A stretch of 45,718 nucleotides of DNA, taken from assembly GCF_001419745.1 (NCBI RefSeq), contig NZ_LIRJ01000001.1, positions 1 through 45,718 of the forward strand, read 5' to 3'. The notes under the pieces were generated by a model. The model saw only the letters and a program-made list of their open reading frames with translations, was not told the DNA's origin and made no database searches. Positions within the stretch are counted from its first letter, which is position 1. Each line of letters opens with the position of its first letter. The stretch is from Streptomyces silaceus. GTDB taxonomy: Bacteria > Actinomycetota > Actinomycetes > Streptomycetales > Streptomycetaceae. Positions 31,960 through 40,463 of this stretch are shown here, in pieces. The translations under genes were made by a program, and so were the position numbers.

Positions 31960-34197
31960 TCAGTGCCCGCCCGTGGCCCCTCGCTGCCGCAGCGCCGCCA
32001 CCCGGCGGTACAGCTCCACCGCCTCCGTGCCCCGGCCGAGCTGTTCCAGGCAGTGCGCCTCGTCGTTGCGGCTGGCCAGCGCGTCGGGGTGGTCGGCGCC
32101 GAGGACCTGTTCGCGGGCCGCGGCGACCCTGCGGTACTCGGTGAGCGCGTCGGCCCAGCGGCCCAGCCAGCCGAGCCCGACGGCGACCTCGCGGCGGCTC
32201 ACCAGCGTGTCGGGATGGTCCGCGCCGAGCACCCGCTCGCGGATGGCGCACACGTCCCGCGCCTCCGCGAGGGCCTCCTCCCAGCGGCTCTGCCGGCCGA
32301 GGTTCACACCGAGGCCGTGCCGGGCCCGCAGCGTCTCGGGGTGGGCGGGGCCGTTCACCCGTGTGCGGTCGTCGATCAGGTCGCGGTACAGCTCCAGGGC
32401 CTCGCCGCTGCGGCCGAGCCTGCCGAGGCTGATGCCGACCTCGTAGCGCGCGGCGAGCGTGTCGGGGTGGTCGGCGCCGAGCGCCCGTACCCGCGCGTCG
32501 GCGACCTCGCGGTAGGTCTGCAGCGCCTCGGGCCAGCGGCCCAACTGGCCGAGTGCGTAGGCGACTTCGTACCGCGTGACGAGCGTGTCGGGGTGCGTCG
32601 CGCCGAGGACGCGCGCGCGGGCCGCGGCCACCTGCTCGGCGAGATGGTAGGAGTCCTCCAGCCGGCCGAGGCGGCTCAGGTTGTAGGCGAGGTTGTGGCG
32701 GCAGCGCAGGGTGTCCGGGTGGTCGGGGCCCGCGGTGCGCTCGCGCACGGCGAGCACCGAGGTGTACGTCTGGTGGGCCTCGAAGTGCCGCCCGAGCTGG
32801 CCCAGTACGTACGCCATCTCCTGGCGGGCGGCGAGCGTCTCCGCGTGCTCGGGGCCGAGCGTGCGCTCGCGGCCCTGGGCGACGCGGCCGTACTCGCGCA
32901 GGGCGTCGGCGGCGCGGCCGGTGCGGCTGAGCGTGAAGCCGACCTCGTAGCGGCTGGCGAGCGTGTCGGGGTGGTCGGGGCCGAGGGCGTGTTCGCGCTC
33001 TGCGGCGACCGCGCGGTGCACCTCGCCCGCCTCGGCCCACCGGCCGAGCCTGCCCAGGCTCAGTCCCGCGTTGTGCCTGCTGGCGAGGGTGGCGATCAAC
33101 TCCGGTGGCGGTGTGGGCCGTTCGGGACCGCGGGGCGCCGCGGACCGGCGCTGGTCCGCGCGCGGGATCCACTCGCCGGTCAGCCCGGCCGCCGTGTCGG
33201 GCGGGGTGGCGCGCAGCTCGGACGCGCCGGTCGCCTTGTGTCCCGTGGTCATGCCGCGGGTCCAGGAGGGCAGGGGCGGCTCGTCGGACGGCAGCGGTTC
33301 GGGGCGTCGCACGGGAGGGGTGGCGACGGTCGGTACGTACGAGGACGCGTTGCGGCCCGCGGCGATGCGGCGGCCCAACTCACGGGCGTCGCCCGGCCGG
33401 TCGCCCGGCTCCTTGGCGAGCAGGTCGAGGACGATCCGGTCGAGGTAGGGGGGCAGGTCGGCGCGGCGCCTGCGGGGCGGCTCGGGCGCGGTGTCGCGGT
33501 GTCCGACGAGCACGGCCCAGGCGTCCTCCAGGTCGAACGGCGGGGCGCCCGTGGCGATCTCGTAGAGCACACAGCCGAAGGAGTACAGGTCGCTGCGCTG
33601 GTCGACGGGGTCGCCGCTGATCTGCTCGGGCGACATGTAGTGCGGGGTGCCCATGGCGATGCCCGTGCCGGTCAGGCGGGAGGTGAAGCCGATGTCGGCG
33701 CCGAGGCGGGCGATCCCGAAGTCGCAGATCTTCACCGTGCCGTCGGCGAGCCGCATGATGTTCGCCGGCTTCAGGTCGCGGTGCACGATGCCCTGTTCAT
33801 GGGTGTACGCGAGGGCGGCGGCGACCTGGTCGGCGATCTCGACGACGTCGGCGACGGGCAGGGGGTGCTGCTTGTTGTCCTCCAGGAGCTGGCTGAGGTT
33901 GCTCCCTTCGAGGAGTTCCATCACCAGGTAGAGCACGCCCTCGTACTCGCCGAAGTCGTGGACGACGGTGACGCCGCGGTGCTGGAGCGCGGCCGCGACG
34001 CGCGCCTCGCGGCGGAAGCGCTCGCGCAGGACACGGGTGAAGGACTGGTCGTGCTGGGGTCCCATCGGCTTGAGGCACTTGACGGCGACCTGGCGGCCGA
34101 GCGACTCGTCGCGTGCGCGCCACACCTCTCCCATGCCGCCGCGCCCGATCAGATCCAGGAGCCGGTAGCGGCTCTGGATCAGCCTGGTGTCCGCCAT
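31960..34197 (-). CDS. Serine/threonine protein kinase with C-terminal TPR array
   Basis: This 745-residue Hanks-type kinase has the Gly loop IGRGGMGEVW (17-26), VAVK (Lys40), HRDLKPAN (catalytic Asp141), DFGIARLG (Asp159) and activation segment TGTGIAMGTPHYMSPEQ. A proline-rich linker (about 285-365) leads to nine consecutive 42-residue repeats (370-745) with consensus near LG-DHPDTLxxRYEVAYxLGxLGRWxEALxxYRxV. The 42-residue length is that of kinesin-light-chain-type TPRs rather than the 34-residue standard. There is no membrane helix, so it is probably a cytoplasmic kinase that recruits substrates through the repeats. It is divergent from the UvrA-like gene over 422 bp. Confidence 0.92.
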   Translation of the reverse strand: MADTRLIQSRYRLLDLIGRGGMGEVWRARDESLGRQVAVKCLKPMGPQHDQSFTRVLRERFRREARVAAALQHRGVTVVHDFGEYEGVLYLVMELLEGSNLSQLLEDNKQHPLPVADVVEIADQVAAALAYTHEQGIVHRDLKPANIMRLADGTVKICDFGIARLGADIGFTSRLTGTGIAMGTPHYMSPEQISGDPVDQRSDLYSFGCVLYEIATGAPPFDLEDAWAVLVGHRDTAPEPPRRRRADLPPYLDRIVLDLLAKEPGDRPGDARELGRRIAAGRNASSYVPTVATPPVRRPEPLPSDEPPLPSWTRGMTTGHKATGASELRATPPDTAAGLTGEWIPRADQRRSAAPRGPERPTPPPELIATLASRHNAGLSLGRLGRWAEAGEVHRAVAAEREHALGPDHPDTLASRYEVGFTLSRTGRAADALREYGRVAQGRERTLGPEHAETLAARQEMAYVLGQLGRHFEAHQTYTSVLAVRERTAGPDHPDTLRCRHNLAYNLSRLGRLEDSYHLAEQVAAARARVLGATHPDTLVTRYEVAYALGQLGRWPEALQTYREVADARVRALGADHPDTLAARYEVGISLGRLGRSGEALELYRDLIDDRTRVNGPAHPETLRARHGLGVNLGRQSRWEEALAEARDVCAIRERVLGADHPDTLVSRREVAVGLGWLGRWADALTEYRRVAAAREQVLGADHPDALASRNDEAHCLEQLGRGTEAVELYRRVAALRQRGATGGH
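31963..33090 (-). repeat. Nine 126-bp tandem repeats encoding TPRs
   Basis: The 3' half of the kinase gene is built of nine units of 126 bp (42 codons); the last is 40 codons plus the stop. No indels are seen between units. Protein identity between units is moderate, with Leu, Gly, Arg, His-Pro and Asp-Thr-Leu positions nearly invariant. Confidence 0.9.
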
Positions 34198-34619
34198 CGC
34201 GTGCTGTCGCCCCCGTTGTTTCGCTGCACCCTCCCCGGCCCGTCCAGTATGGCGTCCCGTCTGTCGAGTTTGTACGGGGCCGGGCGGGCGCGCCGACGGG
34301 CGGCGGGACGGCCCTGCGGTACAACTCATGGGCGTACGGCGGCAGGAAGGCGTACGGGAGGCCGCCCACACGCCGCCGCGGCGGGGCGCGCGCCGGGACG
34401 AGCGGGGGGAACCGCCCATCGATCGGAACCGGCCCCGCCTTCGATCAGGATTCGAGAAGCGCCGGGACCCCGTTCCCGCCTAGCGTGACGTGCATCAGTT
34501 CCGTCCCGGGGATTTTTCCCGCGAGGCGGAGATACTGCTTCAGGCTGGTGAGATCGAGCCAGGCGACGACGACGGCGACCGGGCGATCGGTCCCGCCCGA
34601 CAGAGGGAGACCGACAGTC
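34198..34619. other. 422-bp divergent intergenic region, no gene
   Basis: This gap between the kinase and UvrA-like genes holds no convincing reading frame. Visible elements are a GGCGTACGG direct repeat (34331-34339 and 34349-34357, period 18 bp), a GACCG-N6-CGGTC dyad at 34577-34592, and a lower-GC stretch (GGGGATTTTTCCC-like, about 34510-34521). Two divergent promoters must lie here, but I cannot place them with confidence. Confidence 0.6.
34577..34592. promoter_or_regulatory. GACCG-N6-CGGTC dyad before the UvrA-like gene
   Basis: GACCG-GGCGAT-CGGTC has perfect 5-bp arms, extended by GGC(G) and (C)GCC outside with one mismatch. It ends 27 bp before the ATG at 34620, a position suited to a repressor. 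The half-site is common to TetR-type operators. Confidence 0.4.
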
Positions 34620-37010
34620 ATGGCCAAGAGGACGAATCCGCGGTCGCCCGCGTCGCACGCCGCCGACAGCCACGACCTGATCCGTGTGTACGGCGCCCGC
34701 GAGAACAATCTCAAGGACGTCAGCATCGAGATCCCCAAGCGCCGTCTGACGGTGTTCACCGGGGTCTCCGGCTCCGGCAAGAGTTCCCTGGTGTTCGACA
34801 CGATCGCCGCCGAGTCGAAGCGGCTGATCAACGAGACGTACAGCACGTTCGTGCAGGGCTTCATGCCGAACATGGCGCGGCCCGAGGTCGACGTGCTCGA
34901 CGGCCTGACCACCGCGATCACCGTCGACCAGCAGCGGATGGGCGGCGACCCGCGCTCCACGGTGGGCACCGCCACCGACGCCAACGCGATGCTGCGGATC
35001 CTCTTCAGCCGCCTGGGCAAGCCGGCCATCGGCCCGCCCAGCGCGTACTCCTTCAACACCGCCACGGTCCGGGCGAGCGGCGGCATCACCGTCGACCGCG
35101 GCGCCGCGAAGACGAAGACCGTGAAGGCGACCTTCAACCGCGTCGGCGGCATGTGCACGCGCTGCGAGGGCCGGGGCAACGTCTCCGACATCGATCTCAC
35201 CCAGCTCTACGACGACTCCAAGTCGATCTCCGAGGGCGCCTTCACCATCCCCGGCTGGAAGTCGGACAACGTGTGGACGGTGGGCCTGTACGCCGAGTCG
35301 GGCTTCCTCGACCCGAACAAGCCGATCCGCCGGTTCACGAAGAAGGAGATGCAGGACTTCCTCTACCGCGAGCCGACCAAGGTGAAGGTCAACGGCGTGA
35401 ACCTCACGTACGAAGGCCTGATCCCCAAGATCCAGAAGTCCTTCCTGTCCAAGGACAAGGAGGCGATGCAGCCCCACATCCGGGCCTTCGTGGAGCGTGC
35501 GGTCACCTTCACCACCTGCCCCGAGTGCGACGGCACGCGGCTGAGCGAGGGGGCCCGGTCGTCGAAGATCAAGCGGAAGAGCATCGCCGACGCCTGCTTC
35601 ATGGAGATCAGGGACCTGGCCGAGTGGGTGCGCGGCCTCGACGAGCCGTCGGTGGCGCCGCTGCTCACCGCGCTGCGGCAGACCCTCGACTCGTTCGTGG
35701 AGATCGGTCTCGGCTATCTCTCGCTCGACCGGGCCTCGGGCACGCTCTCCGGCGGCGAGGCGCAGCGCGTCAAGATGATCCGCCACCTCGGCTCCTCGCT
35801 CACCGACGTCACGTACGTCTTCGACGAGCCGACCGCGGGCCTGCACCCGCACGACATCGAGCGGATGAACAACCTGCTGTGCAAGCTGCGGGACAAGGGC
35901 AACACGGTGCTCGTCGTGGAGCACAAGCCGGAGGTCATCGCCATCGCCGACCATGTCGTCGACCTCGGCCCCGGCGCGGGCTCGGCGGGCGGCACCGTCT
36001 GTTTCGAGGGCACGGTCGAGGGGCTGCGCAAGAGCGACACGGTCACCGGCCGCCACCTCGGCGACCGGGCCGCCGTCAAGGACGAGGTGCGCGCGCCGGC
36101 CGGCGCGCTGGAGATCCGCGGCGCGACGGCGAACAACCTGCGCGGCGTCGACGTCGACATCCCGCTCGGCGTACTGGCCGTCGTCACCGGTGTCGCGGGC
36201 TCCGGCAAGAGTTCGCTGGTGCACGGTTCGATGCCGTCCGACGCGGGAGTCGTGTCCGTCGACCAGAGCCCGATCCGCGGCTCGCGGCGCAGCAACCCGG
36301 CGACGTACACCGGACTGCTCGACCCGATCCGCAAGGCCTTCGCGAAGGCCAACGACGTGAAGCCCGCGCTGTTCAGTGCCAACTCCGAGGGCGCCTGCCC
36401 CACCTGCAACGGCGCCGGCGTGATCTACAGCGATCTGGTGATCATGGCCGGTGAGGCCACCACCTGCGAGGACTGCGAGGGCAAGCGGTTCGACGCGTCG
36501 GTCCTGGAGTACCGGCTCGGCGGCCGGGACATCAGCGAGGTGCTCGCGATGTCGGTGAGCGAGGCCGAGGAGTTCTTCGGCGAGGGCGAGGCCCGCACCC
36601 CGGCCGCGCACAAGATCCTGGAGCGCCTCGTCGACGTGGGGCTCGGCTATCTCACCATCGGGCAGCCGCTGACCACCCTGTCCGGCGGTGAGCGCCAGCG
36701 CCTCAAGCTGGCCACCCACATGGGCGACAAGGGCGGCGTCTACATCCTCGACGAGCCGACGACCGGCCTCCACCTGGCCGACGTCGAGCAGCTGCTCGGC
36801 CTGCTCGACCGTCTGGTCGACTCCGGCAAGTCGGTCATCGTCGTCGAGCACCACCAGGCGGTCATGGCGCACGCCGACTGGATCATCGACCTGGGTCCCG
36901 GCGCCGGCCACGACGGCGGCAAGGTCGTCTTCGAGGGCACGCCCGCCGAACTGGTCGCGGCGCGTTCGACGCTCACCGGTGAGCACCTCGCGGAGTACGT
37001 CGGCGCCTGA
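34620..37010 (+). CDS. UvrA-like ABC ATPase (UvrA2/DrrC-type excinuclease paralogue)
   Basis: This 796-residue protein has two UvrA-type ATPase modules: Walker A GVSGSGKSSLVFD (about 50) and GVAGSGKSSLVHG (about 525), signature LSGGEAQRVK and LSGGERQRLK, and Walker B YVFDEPTAGLHP and YILDEPTTGLHL. Cys pairs (CTRCEGRG, CPECDGTR, CPTCNGAG, CEDCEGKRF) represent zinc modules. It is about 150 residues shorter than canonical UvrA, as in the UvrA2/DrrC branch linked to protection from DNA-binding drugs, and probably lacks the UvrB-binding insert. ATG start at 34620 with GAGGGAG upstream. It overlaps the convergent transporter gene by 38 bp. Confidence 0.92.
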   Translation: MAKRTNPRSPASHAADSHDLIRVYGARENNLKDVSIEIPKRRLTVFTGVSGSGKSSLVFDTIAAESKRLINETYSTFVQGFMPNMARPEVDVLDGLTTAITVDQQRMGGDPRSTVGTATDANAMLRILFSRLGKPAIGPPSAYSFNTATVRASGGITVDRGAAKTKTVKATFNRVGGMCTRCEGRGNVSDIDLTQLYDDSKSISEGAFTIPGWKSDNVWTVGLYAESGFLDPNKPIRRFTKKEMQDFLYREPTKVKVNGVNLTYEGLIPKIQKSFLSKDKEAMQPHIRAFVERAVTFTTCPECDGTRLSEGARSSKIKRKSIADACFMEIRDLAEWVRGLDEPSVAPLLTALRQTLDSFVEIGLGYLSLDRASGTLSGGEAQRVKMIRHLGSSLTDVTYVFDEPTAGLHPHDIERMNNLLCKLRDKGNTVLVVEHKPEVIAIADHVVDLGPGAGSAGGTVCFEGTVEGLRKSDTVTGRHLGDRAAVKDEVRAPAGALEIRGATANNLRGVDVDIPLGVLAVVTGVAGSGKSSLVHGSMPSDAGVVSVDQSPIRGSRRSNPATYTGLLDPIRKAFAKANDVKPALFSANSEGACPTCNGAGVIYSDLVIMAGEATTCEDCEGKRFDASVLEYRLGGRDISEVLAMSVSEAEEFFGEGEARTPAAHKILERLVDVGLGYLTIGQPLTTLSGGERQRLKLATHMGDKGGVYILDEPTTGLHLADVEQLLGLLDRLVDSGKSVIVVEHHQAVMAHADWIIDLGPGAGHDGGKVVFEGTPAELVAARSTLTGEHLAEYVGA

Positions 37011-37950
37011 CCGCTCCGTCTTCGACGGCGGGCGCGCTCAGCACCGCGCCCGCCGTTTCCGCCGTTCCCCCTGTTCCCGTGGAGCCGCTTGCCCCCGCCG
37101 TGCCCGCCGCGACGGCGTTGGCGGTGACGATCACGCCGATCGCCGCCCACGCGGCCGGGTCGAGGTGCTGGTCGAGGACCAGCAGGCCGACGAGCGCGGC
37201 GAACACCGGGTTGACGCTCATGAAGACGCCGAAGGACGCGGCCGGGATGCGGCGCAGCGCCAGCAGGTCGGCGAGGAACGGCACGGCGGAGGAGAGCACA
37301 CCGGCGGCGAAGGCGCACAACAGGGCCTGGGCGGTGGGCCGTTGCAGGTAAAGGACGATGGCGCCCACGGGCAGGTAGAGCAGCCCGGACACGGCCGCGG
37401 CGGCGGCCGAGCCCTGTACGCCGGGCAGGCGTGCGCCCACGGTGCGGTTGAGCAGGATGTAGCAGCCCCAGCAGACGGCGGCGAGCAGCGCGAGCCCGAT
37501 GCCGAGGAGGTCGGTGCTCGCGCCGGGGCGGGTGAGCACGACCACCGCCCCGGCGGCGGCGAGCGCGCAGACCAGGTCGGTGCGGCGCCGGGACCCGGCC
37601 AGGGCCACGGTGAGCGGGCCGAGGAACTCCAGGGTGACGGCGAGCCCGAGACCGATCCGGTCGATCGCGCTGTACAGCGACAGATTCATCGTCGCGAACA
37701 CGACGGCGAGCCCCAGGACCGGCCGCCACTGCGCCCCCGTGAACGTACGGAGCCGCGGCCGCCCCGCGCCCATCAGCACCAGCGCGGCCACCCACTGACG
37801 CACCGCCACCACCCCCACCGGCCCGAGCACGGGAAAGGCGAGCGCGGCGACGGAGGCCCCGGCCTGATTGGACAGGCCGCTGCCCAGCATCAGCGCCGTC
37901 CCCGCCCAACGGCTCGAACTCACCGGCTCCACACGCGTGTCGACTGCCAT
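36973..37950 (-). CDS. DMT-superfamily EamA/RhtA-type exporter
   Basis: This 325-residue membrane protein has about 10 hydrophobic segments in two homologous EamA halves (about 15-140 and 150-285). It resembles threonine/homoserine exporters RhtA, including LSLYSAIDRIGLGLAVTLEFLGPL and SAVPFLADLLALRRIPAASFGVFMSVNPVFAALVG, the paired repeat of that family. The C-terminal tail is Ala/Gly/Arg-rich and non-membrane. Its stop lies within the UvrA-like gene. It is divergent from a LysR-type regulator whose two T-N11-A boxes lie in the 68-bp space between them; by family logic that regulator should control this exporter. Confidence 0.9.
   Translation of the reverse strand: MAVDTRVEPVSSSRWAGTALMLGSGLSNQAGASVAALAFPVLGPVGVVAVRQWVAALVLMGAGRPRLRTFTGAQWRPVLGLAVVFATMNLSLYSAIDRIGLGLAVTLEFLGPLTVALAGSRRRTDLVCALAAAGAVVVLTRPGASTDLLGIGLALLAAVCWGCYILLNRTVGARLPGVQGSAAAAAVSGLLYLPVGAIVLYLQRPTAQALLCAFAAGVLSSAVPFLADLLALRRIPAASFGVFMSVNPVFAALVGLLVLDQHLDPAAWAAIGVIVTANAVAAGTAGASGSTGTGGTAETAGAVLSAPAVEDGAVRRRRTPRGAHR
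37025..37056. terminator. Terminator of the UvrA-like gene inside the exporter coding region
   Basis: ACGGCGGGCGCG (37025-37036) pairs perfectly with CGCGCCCGCCGT (37045-37056) over an 8-base loop, followed by TTTCC. It starts 14 bp after the UvrA-like stop and lies within the 3' coding part of the convergent exporter gene. Confidence 0.75.
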
Positions 37951-37976
37951 GCCACGACCCTGCGCGCGGCGCCCGC

Positions 37977-38020
37977 ATACGCAAAATGCATCCGACGCGC
38001 CACCGATACGCTGAGCGTAT
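37977..38020 (+). promoter_or_regulatory. Two LysR-type T-N11-A boxes between exporter and LysR gene
   Basis: ATACGC-TGA-GCGTAT (38006-38020) is a perfect palindrome containing T-N11-A; its last two bases are the first bases of the LysR start codon. ATACGCAAAATGCAT (37977-37991) is a degenerate second copy 29 bp away centre to centre, near three helical turns. This is the recognition-site plus activation-site layout of LysR-regulated divergent promoters. Confidence 0.7.
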
Positions 38021-38954
38021 GGATGGACGGATGGGTGGAGGCGGGGACGGGCTCGGGGGCGAACACGGTCCCGGCCGTGCCTCCGGCCGAGGGGAGCTGG
38101 AGCTGCGGCACCTGCGCTGCCTGGTCGCGATCGTCGAGTACGGCGGTTTCACCGACGCGGCGATCGAGCTGGGCGTCTCCCAGGCGTCGGTCTCCCGCAC
38201 GCTGCTCGCCCTGGAACGCACCCTCGGCGTGCGGCTCCTGCACCGCACCAGCCGCACGGTCACGCCCACCACCGCCGGCGTGCAGGTGCTCGCCCGGGCC
38301 CGGCGCCTGCTCGCCGAGGCCGACGCGCTGGTGAGCGAGGCCGCGGCGGGACACACGCGGCTGCGCCTCGGCCACGCGTGGTCGGCGCTCGGCGAGCACA
38401 CCGCCGAGTTCCAGCGCCGCTGGCACGCCCGCCACCCCGCGGTCGAGCTCCAGCTGATCCGCCACAACACCCCCACCGGCGGGCTCGCCGAGGGCCGGTG
38501 CGATCTGGCGGTGGTGCGCGGCCCGGTCGACACGCGCCGCTATGCCCACGCCGTCGTCGGCCACGAACGCCGTTACGTCGCGCTGGCCTCCGACGACCCG
38601 TGGGCGCGGCGCCGGAGCATCCCGCTGGCGGAGGTCCGCGAACGCACCGTCGTGGTGGACCGGCGCACGGGCACGACGACCGTGGACCTGTGGCAGGAGG
38701 GGGCGCATCCCGTCGTGGAGCACACGGTCGACGTCGACGACTGGCTCGCCGCGATCGCCACCGGCCGTTGCGTCGGCGTCACGCCCCACGCCACGGCGAC
38801 CCAGTACCGGCGCGTCGGCATCACCTACCGCCCTCTCCGGGACGCCGCTCCGGTACCGGTCCACCTCCTCTGGCACGCCCAGGACCCCCACCCCGCGACA
38901 CACGCGGCGGCGGCACTGGCCTGCGAGCTGTACCGGTCCGGGTCACGCCCGTGA
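38019..38954 (+). CDS. LysR-type transcriptional regulator
   Basis: This 311-residue protein has a low-complexity Gly-rich start and then the LysR helix-turn-helix (LELRHLRCLVAIVEYGGFTDAAIELGVSQASVSRTLLALERTLGVRLLHRTSRTVTPTTAG, about 27-85), followed by a two-lobe periplasmic-binding-like effector domain. The ATG at 38019 lies within the upstream LysR box; a start at 38031 or further downstream is possible because residues 1-25 look non-conserved. The absence of a ribosome site suggests a leaderless message, common in Streptomyces. It is divergent from the RhtA-like exporter, its probable target. Confidence 0.88.
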   Translation: MDGRMGGGGDGLGGEHGPGRASGRGELELRHLRCLVAIVEYGGFTDAAIELGVSQASVSRTLLALERTLGVRLLHRTSRTVTPTTAGVQVLARARRLLAEADALVSEAAAGHTRLRLGHAWSALGEHTAEFQRRWHARHPAVELQLIRHNTPTGGLAEGRCDLAVVRGPVDTRRYAHAVVGHERRYVALASDDPWARRRSIPLAEVRERTVVVDRRTGTTTVDLWQEGAHPVVEHTVDVDDWLAAIATGRCVGVTPHATATQYRRVGITYRPLRDAAPVPVHLLWHAQDPHPATHAAAALACELYRSGSRP

Positions 38955-39048
38955 CCGTGCGACGGGCGTCAGTCATGGTCGGCGACGAAGTCCGTGATCG
39001 TGGCTGGGCATGACCGTCGACGCCCTGTCACACGCGTCGCGCGGGTAA

Positions 39049-39088
39049 CGCGTCCGGCGCGGCCGGCACCCCTCTAGCGCCGGACGCG
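39049..39088. terminator. Hairpin overlapping the 3' end of the acyl-CoA dehydrogenase gene
   Basis: CGCGTCCGGCGC (39049-39060) pairs perfectly with GCGCCGGACGCG (39077-39088) across a 16-base loop that contains the stop codon of the gene ending at 39074. It is between convergent genes and can serve the LysR gene from the other side. The right arm encodes the last residues (RVRR) of the dehydrogenase. Confidence 0.65.
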
Positions 39089-40261
39089 CGGCATGCCCAG
39101 GCCGATCCAGGAGATGATCTCGCGCTGGATCTCGTTGTTGCCGCCGCCGAAGGTGAAGATCACCGCTGAGCGGTAGCCGCGCTCCAGTTCGCCGTGGAGG
39201 ACCGTGCCCGCCGAGCCCTCCTTCAGGGCACCGGCGGCGCCGACGACCTCCATGAGCCAGGCGTACGCGTCGCGGCGGGCCTCGGAGCCGTAGACCTTCA
39301 CGGCGGAGGCGTCCTGCGGGGTGAGGGTGCCTTCCTGGACGGCGTTCACCATCTGCCAGTTGAGGAGCTTCATCGCGTCGAGCCTGGTGTGGGTCTGCGC
39401 CAGGCGCCTGCGGACCCAGCTCAGGTCGATGACGCGGCGGCCGTCGGCCAGCTTGGTGTCCATGGCCCAGCGCTGCACGTCGTGCAGGGCGCGGATCGCC
39501 ATCGTGCCGTGGGCGGCGAGGGTGACGCGCTCGTGGTTGAGCTGGTTGGTGATCAGGCGCCAGCCCTTGTTCTCCTCGCCGACACGGCGGGAGACCGGGA
39601 CCCGGATGTTCTCGTAGTAGCTGGCGGTGGTGTCGTGCGAGGCGAGGGTGTTGATGACGGTGCAGGAGTAACCGGGGTCGCTCGTCGGCACGAGGAGCAT
39701 GGTGATGCCCTTGTGGAGCGGTACGCCCTCTTCGGGGACGGAGGTGCGGACGGCGAGCCAGACCCAGTCGGCGGTGTCACCGTTGGTGGTCCAGATCTTC
39801 TGTCCGTTCACGACGTACTCGTCGCCCTCCCTGACCGCTCTGGTCTTCAGGGCGGCGAGGTCGGTGCCGGCGTCCGGCTCGCTGTAGCCGATGGCGAAGT
39901 CCAGCTCGCCGGAGAGGATCCGCGGCAGGAAGTACGCCTTCTGCTCGTCCGTGCCGAACTGCATGATCGTCGGGCCGACCGTGTTGAGCGCCATCAGCGG
40001 CAGTGGTACGCCGGCCTGGGCGGCCTCGTCGAAGAAGATGAACTGTTCCATGGGGCTGAGCCCGCGCCCGCCGTACTCCTGCGGCCAGCCGACGCCGAGC
40101 CAGCCGTCCGCCCCCAGGCGCCGCACGGTCTCGCGGTAGAACCGCTTCTGGGCGGCGGGGTCGGCGTACCGCGTGTAGACGTTGTCCGGCACCAGCTCGG
40201 CGAAGTACGCACGCAGCTCGGTGCGCAGCTGCTGCTGCTCGGGCGTGTATTCGAGGTGCAC
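39074..40261 (-). CDS. Acyl-CoA dehydrogenase with non-canonical catalytic base
   Basis: This 395-residue enzyme has an N-terminal helical domain, FAIGYSEPDAGTDLAALKT (acyl and FAD contacts, about 122-140), and WTTNGDTADWVWLAVRT. The usual YEGTNEIQ that supplies the base of medium-chain enzymes reads FGGGNNEIQ, with Gly373 in the Glu position. LNHERVTLA (Glu244) stands where isovaleryl- and long-chain-type enzymes carry their alternative catalytic Glu (LDLERLVLA). The GTG start at 40261 is preferred because GGAGGGG lies 6 bases upstream; longer in-frame frames lack a ribosome site. It is divergent from the GlxA-type regulator. FadE-like proteins of this type occur in steroid and branched-chain catabolism. 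Confidence 0.88.
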   Translation of the reverse strand: MHLEYTPEQQQLRTELRAYFAELVPDNVYTRYADPAAQKRFYRETVRRLGADGWLGVGWPQEYGGRGLSPMEQFIFFDEAAQAGVPLPLMALNTVGPTIMQFGTDEQKAYFLPRILSGELDFAIGYSEPDAGTDLAALKTRAVREGDEYVVNGQKIWTTNGDTADWVWLAVRTSVPEEGVPLHKGITMLLVPTSDPGYSCTVINTLASHDTTASYYENIRVPVSRRVGEENKGWRLITNQLNHERVTLAAHGTMAIRALHDVQRWAMDTKLADGRRVIDLSWVRRRLAQTHTRLDAMKLLNWQMVNAVQEGTLTPQDASAVKVYGSEARRDAYAWLMEVVGAAGALKEGSAGTVLHGELERGYRSAVIFTFGGGNNEIQREIISWIGLGMPRVRR

Positions 40262-40384
40262 GGCCCCTCCAGGCTCGGTCCGGGGTTCGACGGCGGACAC
40301 AGTAGAACTCGTTTCAGAAATAGGGAATGGCGACGGCAGGTCCGTCCGGCGTCGGAGCGGCGGGGAGACGGCGAGACCGTGGGG

Positions 40385-40414
40385 CACATCCGGACGGGGG
40401 CATGTCCGGATGTG
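40385..40414. promoter_or_regulatory. 30-bp palindrome upstream of the GlxA-type regulator
   Basis: CACATCCGGAC (40385-40395) and GTCCGGATGTG (40404-40414) are perfect 11-bp arms separated by 8 bp, 50 bp before the ATG at 40464 and about 124 bp from the acyl-CoA dehydrogenase start on the other strand. The length exceeds normal hairpin spacers and suggests an operator for a dimer binding two adjacent major grooves. Confidence 0.6.
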
Positions 40415-40463
40415 ACAGGGAATCGTCATTGCGGCCATGGGGGCCGGCGGTGAGGATGGGGTC

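Noticed and set aside
31963..33090. Could the regular 126-bp periodicity be a CRISPR array or satellite?
   Set aside because: The units diverge at synonymous and non-synonymous sites, keep the reading frame and encode TPR helices; there are no spacers.
31963..34488. An 841-residue plus-strand frame opposite the kinase gene
   Set aside because: It is the mirror of the TPR repeats and kinase domain; its apparent periodicity comes from the real repeats.
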